Assembly: GCA_039654915.1 (NCBI GenBank)
Contig: CM077596.1
Coordinates: 57,968,501-58,032,500 of the forward strand
Origin: Aquilaria yunnanensis
Lineage: Eukaryota; Streptophyta; Magnoliopsida; Malvales; Thymelaeaceae
Length of the DNA stretch: 64,000 bases
Reading direction: 5' to 3'
Below the pieces are notes generated by a model. That model saw nothing but the letters and a program-made list of their open reading frames with translations. It made no database searches and had not been told where the DNA came from. Position numbers and translations under genes: made by a program. Numbering within the stretch: the first letter of the stretch is position 1; each line of letters starts with the position of its first letter. Shown here in pieces: positions 56,582-64,000 of the stretch.

Positions 56582-57536
56582 GTTATCCCTTGAACTTTAG
56601 AGGTTATCACACTTACTCCTGACATTCGAAAATATACACTTACCTCTCCTGAAATTTTAACACTGTTCAATAGACTTTAACTAGAGTTATTGTTCATGCA
56701 TTGACCGCCTTAAAAGTAATTTTAATTCCTATAATGCCCTAGGTAGTTGCACATATGAAGTGAATGAAACCATGCTTTTGAATACCGTACTATACTGGGC
56801 AATACAGCCTTATGGGTGCTATATACATATACTAGCATAGAAACGGTACGGAACAGCAAAGACAAAGGTTGTTCTTTGTAGCAGGCTATACTAGCCAGTA
56901 CTAGGTGCACTGGCCGTCTTGGCCTGTACCAGTCATTAAGTTTTGCACATTGATTGAAAACATGCAAATGGTTGCAAACAATGCGTATAACACACAGCTA
57001 GACAATGAAGGAGGGAGAGGCGTAGAAAGATAAGCAAGTATCGTTGTTTAACATGTTGTGAGCTAACATTTTAGTGGCAAGACAATGTATCATAGGGCAC
57101 CAAACATATTATATACACAAGATACAAAACAGGATCACACCTAACCCAACTGATGATTCATACACCAATTGCCTGTCTAATGCAGCAGAACTCCATGCCT
57201 CGTCTCATGTTGAATTGCTGACATTGTCTCCCTAATTTAATTGTGCAAATTGTTCAAAACCCTCACTGATTTGGCCCCAGTACACACGTTTTCACCAAAT
57301 ATGTACAAAGCCCAATTCACAAGAATTCTAACCCTTCTAGCTCACACAAACCCAAATCACACGAACTTGCTTGAAGGCATTTGATGCTAAAGAACGGTAA
57401 GTTTTGAGGGGTATTTTAGACATTATCCATAGCCCAACGCTTTTAATGAACAACATTAAAATTTTAGAGGATTAAGTGTATATTTTCAAGTCTCAAAAGG
57501 GTAAGTATAATAACTCCTAAAGTTCGAAAGGGTAAC
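56582..57536. mobile_element. non-autonomous TIR element with terminal repeats of about 130 bp
   Basis: The left end reads GTTATCCCTTGAACTTTAG, and the reverse of the right end reads GTTACCCTTTCGAACTTTAG. Inversion continues through 'aaaatatacacttac/a' and 'attttaacactgttca' (left) with counterparts near 57440-57490. The interior (56720-57400) has no convincing open frame or family match. Target duplication not resolved. Likely a MULE-derived or similar MITE. Confidence 0.65.
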
Positions 57537-58057
57537 TACATGAAAATTTACTTTTAAATGAATTATTATATTCATATAATATTAGTTTTTAAATGAAATA
57601 AATTCCAAAGGAAAAATATGTATAAAAAAATAACGCATTTTGAATTAAGTTGACTTAAATTAAAATGATTTTGCTCTTAATCTTTATCCTTCAATGCTAT
57701 CATGGAGAATATAGGCAGGAAGTTCGAGTTTTAGCTAATTCTAACGTATTGGTTCTAAATGTATAATTACCATTATAAATCAGTCCTCAACCTCTTTCAT
57801 TATACTAGTAACTGCATGCATGCGTTGCACGTAAATTAAATACTAAATTATTTTTCACACAAATAACTATAATTCTAATGATTTTGTCCAAAAAAATAAT
57901 TGCACTAATGACTTTACTTTTTTTTAGTTTAGATATATTTTTTATTAATTTTTCTATATCTTATGTAGTAGTTTTTATTATAATATTTCATCATAACTAT
58001 CCTCATTTATGTCACTCATTATAATAGATAGCTCATTGTATTAGATTTCTTTTTAAT

Positions 58058-58060
<3 letters not shown>

Positions 58061-58103
<43 letters not shown>
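58061..58103. repeat. AAC microsatellite
   Basis: About 14 AAC units. The homologous place in copy 1 (15689) has about three, so it expanded in this copy. Confidence 0.9.
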
Positions 58104-58105
<2 letters not shown>

Positions 58106-61100
58106 AATATAATGTAGAATACACAATATGTAATATTTGTTATAAAAAAATTAATAGAAGTTATTTTTATCTGTGATGGTAAAGTACTTATAAAATTACT
58201 TCCTGGTATTTTTAAAATTTAATAAAAGATGTCAAAATTTCTCTCATCAATGTAAATTTTTAAAATGACATTCAATTTGTTAAGAAAAGATCTAAATTTA
58301 ATATCTTAATAGTATTATATATATTTATAAATTTTATTAAAAGTTAAGTTAGCAAATTTTATCTTAAGTTCTATGTTTTAGATTCAAAAAAGCATTAATG
58401 TGTTATCATAACTTTGACTTTTTAAAGAGGTGTAAGCTAAACTTTTAATAAATTTTTTTAATGTTATATTCAAAATTGAAAAGGACATAATACATGTGGG
58501 ACATTTAATAAAAACTCAAGTAAAAATAAACTTCTTTTACGAAGTGTGACACAAATATGGGCCACAATATCAAAATATAAAATTAGTAAGTAAACACTGA
58601 GTTTTTTCAAAGACATGTATCTTTAAGTAATTATACATTATTAAAAAAGGTTAATTACTCTACTCTTAATTTTTTTTATCAAAATACACTCATCTATAAG
58701 GTTTCAAAATCGACATTTACCCTATATTTTATAGTTAATTCAATGTAATTCTTCCAAAGATTGAGGTAAAATCTTGTATAGCTTTTTATTTTTTTGGATA
58801 ATTAATACTTACCCATTAATTTAGAAATTATATTCACACTAGTGAAGTTTGAAAAATGTAGTCATAACTATTGTTCTTATAATATAATTAGTCAATCGTA
58901 GGAAAATAAACTCATTAAAGGAGAATAGAATCTTAGTACATAAAAGGAAAACTATTAACTTATAATTTGAGGTTTAGTCATTTTATATATCTTTGCACTT
59001 TTTGTTATATATATATATATATATATATGGATATTAAGTGCCACTTTTAAGTTCTGATGAATACATTTCAAGTTTAAAAAGTAAATAAATTGATAAACAC
59101 TATGTTTTTAGGCATATTTAAGGTCATATAAATCAAACATATGTCTATTACAAAATTTTAAATTTAGTGGCATTTTTCAGTTGTTTGCCATAAAAAACTT
59201 ATAGAAAACATAGAAAAAAAATCAACAATTCATTTTTCTATTTTTCCTTTTCAATTACTAATCTTATCCTCCTAATATAAAGCCTAAGGGTTTGTCATCA
59301 CTTTGTTCTATTTTCGTTTTTTCTTCCTTTCCATATTTTTAGTTTTTTTAAATCTAATAAATAGAAAATGATAACTTTGAGTATCATTAAAATGAGAAAT
59401 AAAATAAAACTTAAAGATAAAAAGGTCATCCAACATTTTTTACGTATTATTGCTTTTTATCATTGATTCAAATAGATATAATTATGAGCTTTTTTAAACT
59501 TTTAAATTCTAACTAAAACACTTCATTCAAGTTTGAGAGTACAAAAAATTGATAATTTATGTTTAAGGACATGTCCCAAAAATATACAATTTAATTAAGA
59601 AAATATTTGTTACAAAATTTTAACTTATTATGGCTATTTAAGATTTTTTTTTGCCATTAAAAGTTATACTTAATGTATAACTTTAAGCAAATGTACTAAA
59701 GCTAAAAAAGGGCATGCAGTTCCTTTTTTTTTTTTTTTGTTTTTAGAAAGTACACATGGGAATTCTATTTTTTTTTTTTAATTTCTATCTTAGATTCCTA
59801 GTGCTAATTATACATTTAATAAATATACAGTACCAAATTAATTTAGGTCTCATTAAAAAAATAAAACACCACATAAGTTAAGGGTATAAAAATCAATAAT
59901 TTTTTGTTCACTTTTGTACATTTTCTAATACTAATAATAGAACACTACATTGCATGGAAGTATAATGTTTATAATGAAATTAAAAAAACCTATCATCAAA
60001 AGAGGGAAATAAAATAAAGCTTAGGGATAAAAAAAAAGGTCCAACATTTGACATATTCATACTTTTTATCAGTTTTATTAGATTTAAATTGTTGATTCAA
60101 ATAGATATAATTAAGAGGTTTTTGAAACTTTTAAGTTCCAATTAAAATGCTTCATTCAAGTTTAAGAGTACAAAAAATTAATAAAATTTTATTTTTTAGG
60201 TGATGTTCCAAAAATATATATAATTAAATTAAGGACATATTTGTCACAAATGTTTAACTTATTATGGCTATTTAAGATTTTTTTTCCATCAAAATTTATA
60301 CTTCATATATAACTTTAAGTTATTGTATTAAAGCTAAGAAAAGACATACGGATTCCTCTTTTTTTGTTTTTCAAAAACTGCACATATGAGACTTTTATTT
60401 TTTCTCTCTTTCCATTTTAAATTCTTAGTGTTAATTATACCTCTAATAAATATACAAAACCAAATTAATTTGGGTCTCATTCAAAAAAAATAAAACACCC
60501 ATAGGTTAAGAGTATAAAAGTTGATTAAAATTTTGTACACTTTCATGATTTTTCTAATATTGATAATAGAACACTACATTGTATGAAAGTATAATCTTTA
60601 TAATAAAATTAAAATCATTATAACTACTGAACAACTAATGTGCATGTAAAATAAAAACCTTAATTATTTACTATCTTTGTGGAAAAATTAGTAGTTTGAC
60701 ACAATAAAAACCTTGTACTCTCTTAATATATGTCATAAAAATTTATTTATTCTTTTCTTGGTAGATAGCTGTGTTAGGGTGAAAAATATTTATAATTAAG
60801 GAAGAAAAATTGTAACTATAGTCTCAGTGTATGTCAAATGATTTTTGGTATATAAAACTAATTTGTAAGAAGAGAACCAAAGTATAGAACATCAACCCAA
60901 AAAAGCTTGAACTTAACCATTGAGATAAAGATCTAATTTATTTAGCATTAAATCGAATTAATACAAATATGCTTTTGTTGCTTTTTTTGTATGAAATTGA
61001 TATTATTTTTAATTATTTTTTAGGTTGAATAATTAAAAAATTCATAAAAGTTACTATAAAAATTTATTTAAATTATTATAGATATATATAATTAGCTTTC

Positions 61101-61499
61101 AAATGATATTAATTTTAGATAAAAAAATCCCATAAAAATAAAAAGAAAATATTTTTGGATAATCAACTTCAAACATTTGTCTATTTTTCCCCCAAATGTA
61201 TGATTTAAACCCCAAATCTTCACTTTAGAGCATTCATCATTTTCTATAACTTTCTAATAGGTAGGCCAATTCAACTGCATAGCTCTAATTCCACTTGACA
61301 ATATGGTGCCCCAATTGGTATAGATTAAGCTGAGAGTTTAAATTCCTATATGGCCTTGTAGTGTAAAAAGCCTCTTATTAAAAATTTTATTTTTCTCTTT
61401 GTAAATAAAATTAAAAATTTAATATATTGTTATTATTTGTTTAATATATAAATAATTATTGATGAAAGGTTGTAAGTTTTAAGTATTGTTATTATTATA

Positions 61500-61720
61500 C
61501 TTTCTCCATCACAAGTTCTTTGTAACATTTCATGTTTCTTACTTAAATTTTTTTACTTTAATATTTTCTATAAAAAATTTAAAAAATTAAATTTAGGAAC
61601 TATAAAAATTTTAATTTTTAAAGAATTTTTTAAAAAAATTAATGAATATTAATATAAAAAATTTAAGTAAAACTTAAGTTAAAAAACTGAAATGGTGGAA
61701 AGAACTTGAGATGGAGATAG
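61500..61720. mobile_element. Stowaway-like MITE, diverged copy
   Basis: Begins CTTTCTCCATCACAAG and ends, in reverse complement, CTATCTCCATCTCAAG; TA lies on both sides. It occupies the same site as the element at 19954-20176 in copy 1. Confidence 0.75.
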
Positions 61721-62075
61721 TAGTTTAAATGGCAAGCGAAGGAAAGAAAAAATAAATTGACCCAAAATTAATGTTCAAAAGCATTTATAAAAAATTTAAG
61801 GAATATTTGTCAAATTTAACTAAATTTATGGTTAAGTAATGATTTTTTTCCAAAAATTAAACCCTAAAAACAATACATGCATAATGTTACTTTGATACAA
61901 CTCATAAGATTTGATTGGCCCTAAAAAATTAATAAAAATAAAAATAAATTAATATTATTTAGTATAGAGAAAGAGTTAGTTGCTAAGAATAAAAACTTAT
62001 GTTCCAACATTCAAAACAATGACCATGTGGGAAAAAAATAATTCTTAAAATTTTTCCAATATTTTAAAATAGTGG

Positions 62076-62403
62076 AAAAATGTAAAAAAAGAGTTGTTAC
62101 TAAAATTCCTCTTTATTATCATAGTATATATTCATCCTAGTTGAAAAAAAAATTAATTGAAAAATTTTATATTTAAAGACATTTTTTATCGTAAAACAAA
62201 CTTAGGCCATACTTGTTAAGTTTAAATTTTAAGTTTTATAAAAATGTAAAAAAAGAGTTGTTACTAAAATTCCTCTTTATTATCATAGTATATATTCATC
62301 CTAGTTGAAGAAAAAATTAATTGAAAAATTTTATATTTAAATACATTTTTTATTGTAAAACAAACTTAGGCCATACTTGTTAAGTTTAAATTTTAAGTTT
62401 TAT
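62076..62403. repeat. 164-bp tandem repeat in the AT-rich block
   Basis: 'aaaaatgtaaaaaaagag' at 62076 and 62240 begins two nearly identical units ending in 'taagttttataa'. Copy 1 has a single unit near 20530, so the duplication is specific to copy 2. Confidence 0.85.
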
Positions 62404-64000
62404 AAGACATTTATTGTATTTGTAATATTATTTGATAGTAATATGGAACCAAGGACAACATGTTTGAGGCAAAAAAAAAAAAAGAAAAAAACCTTTAGTG
62501 GCAATCTAGGAGTTTTAGCCATAAAAGGTAAGATTAATGCAAAAGAAAAATGCATCTAATACTTGATTCTGTAACTTAGAATCAAGCACCGGCAAGTTTG
62601 TAGTAAAAAAATAAAACTCAGTGATAACTTAAAGATTCTTTTTAGTATTCTAGTGCTAAGATAACTTCAATTAAATAGAAAATGATAAAATTTGGTTTCA
62701 TTAAAAGAATAAAATAACTCATAATATAAAGGGTAAAAAGGTCATTAAACTTTTGTTTGGTTTCAGGTAAAAAGGTTGTAAAAAATAAAAATAAGTCATT
62801 TTGAATTAAGTTGATTTAAGTTAAAATGAATAAGGCATGAATTTTTAATAAATGTTTTGAGGTTTTATTCAAAATATAAGAAAAAATATACAAGTTAAGT
62901 CTACAAGTGGAACATTCAATAAGAAAATTAATTGAAAAATAATTTTTTTAATAAGTATGACATAAATATGGGTCATGACATCAATGTATAGACTTGGTAA
63001 GTAAATATTAAGTTTTTCCAAAGACATGTAACCATAAGTAACCATAAATTACTAAAAAAACTTAAATACTATACTTTTGAATTTTAATAAAAAAAATGCA
63101 CTCATCTCCAAGGTTTCAAAATCTATACCTACTCCCTATTTTATAGCTGGTTAATGTGATTATTCAAAAGATAGTGGTCAAGTCTTGCGTAATTTTTTTT
63201 TATCTTTTTGGTCAATTAATGCCCACTTATTGATTTAGAAATTATGCTCACATCACTAAGGTTTAAAAATTTAGTCTTACTCATTATTTTTATAATATAA
63301 TAAGTCAACCAAAGGAAAAAAAATTATAGAAAATATGGAAAATAATCACCAATTTTTTAATTTTCATAATTTTAGTGATAAGGAATGACAAATTTGATTC
63401 TCATTGAAAGATGGAAATAAAATATAAGTTAAGGATATAAAGGTCATCTAACATTTTTATATACTTGTGTTTTTTATAAGTTCTATTAGATTTAAATTGT
63501 TGATTTCAAATGGACATAATTATAGGGTTTTTAAAACTTTTAAGTTCCAATTAGAGTACTTTATTAAAGTTTAAAAGTATGAAAAATTGACAATTTGTGT
63601 TTAAGGACATTTGCAATAATCTGTATAAATTAATTAAGGACATATTTGTTACAAAAGTTTAACTTATTGTGGCAATTTAAGATTTTTTTTCTCCATTAAA
63701 AGTTATGCTTAATATATAACCTTAAGTAAATGTACTAAAGCTAAAAAAATAGAGTCAACGTTCGAATTTATTTTCTTTTATTTTTTTAGAAAGTACATGT
63801 GGGACTTCCATTTTTTTTTTCTCTTACCCTTTTAGAGTCATGATAGTGCTAATTATACCTAGAATAGATATACAATACCGAATTTGGTCTCATTAAAAAA
63901 AAATTTAAAACTTGCAATCACAACATAAAATTATTAGCTTCATCTTTTAATAACTGATTTAAAACTGCTTTTAGACTATGAGTCTCTAACATAAAATATA

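Larger units (their letters stand above)
57805..64000. mobile_element. large AT-rich block with Helitron-like terminus (copy 2, runs off the window)
   Basis: It begins CTAGTAACTGCATGCATG, like copy 1 at 15429 but with a degraded hairpin. It aligns with 15429-21140 along most of its length, including the Stowaway MITE, but lacks the Tourist MITE and the TRIM. After about 62750 the sequence starts to repeat earlier block sequence (62880-63900 resembles 58470-59760 and 16600-18200), so the block contains long internal direct repeats. No gene is seen in these 6.2 kb. Confidence 0.6.

Overview
The window reads as nuclear DNA of a flowering plant. It is AT-rich and gene-poor, with nested LTR retrotransposons, TRIM-like elements and MITEs, and its clearest genes are intronless G-type lectin receptor kinases of the SD2-5 type. 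I cannot name the species. No rRNA, tRNA, CRISPR or prokaryotic feature was seen.

The backbone of 1.9-50.3 kb is an old segmental tandem duplication. A unit made of a mostly non-coding block N (with decayed exon-like stretches and a fragment of an unrecognised Cys-rich protein) followed by a minus-strand receptor kinase (RLK) occurs three times. Unit 1 is N1 (1896-8520) plus an RLK pseudogene (9556-11391). Unit 2 is a shorter, rearranged N2 (11590-15428), a 16-kb AT-rich insertion, and an intact RLK (32185-34647). Unit 3 is N3 (36219-46925) plus a second full-length RLK (47146-49626) whose 5' end carries a 157-bp tandem duplication.

Mobile DNA fills much of the rest. A Tekay/Del-like Ty3/gypsy chromovirus (21344-30834) has two 3343-bp LTRs, a perfect 5-bp target duplication and a badly decayed interior. 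An older Ty1/copia element (38631-42623, minus strand) splits the N3 copy of the Cys-rich reading frame, again with a perfect 5-bp target duplication. MITEs and TRIM-like elements sit at 8529, 16255, 17044, 19954, 43695, 50606, 53560 and 56582. The AT-rich block beginning with a Helitron-like terminus at 15429 has a second copy starting at 57805 and running off the right edge.

Right of the third RLK lie an RNase H-like exon split by a TIR element holding a 128-bp minisatellite, a large fold-back structure with arms of about 600 bp (52050-55687) enclosing nested TRIM and hAT DNA, and a 399-bp tandem repeat derived from one arm. The genes that look able to work are the two RLKs: plasma-membrane kinases with an extracellular B-lectin/EGF/PAN portion and a cytoplasmic non-RD kinase domain.
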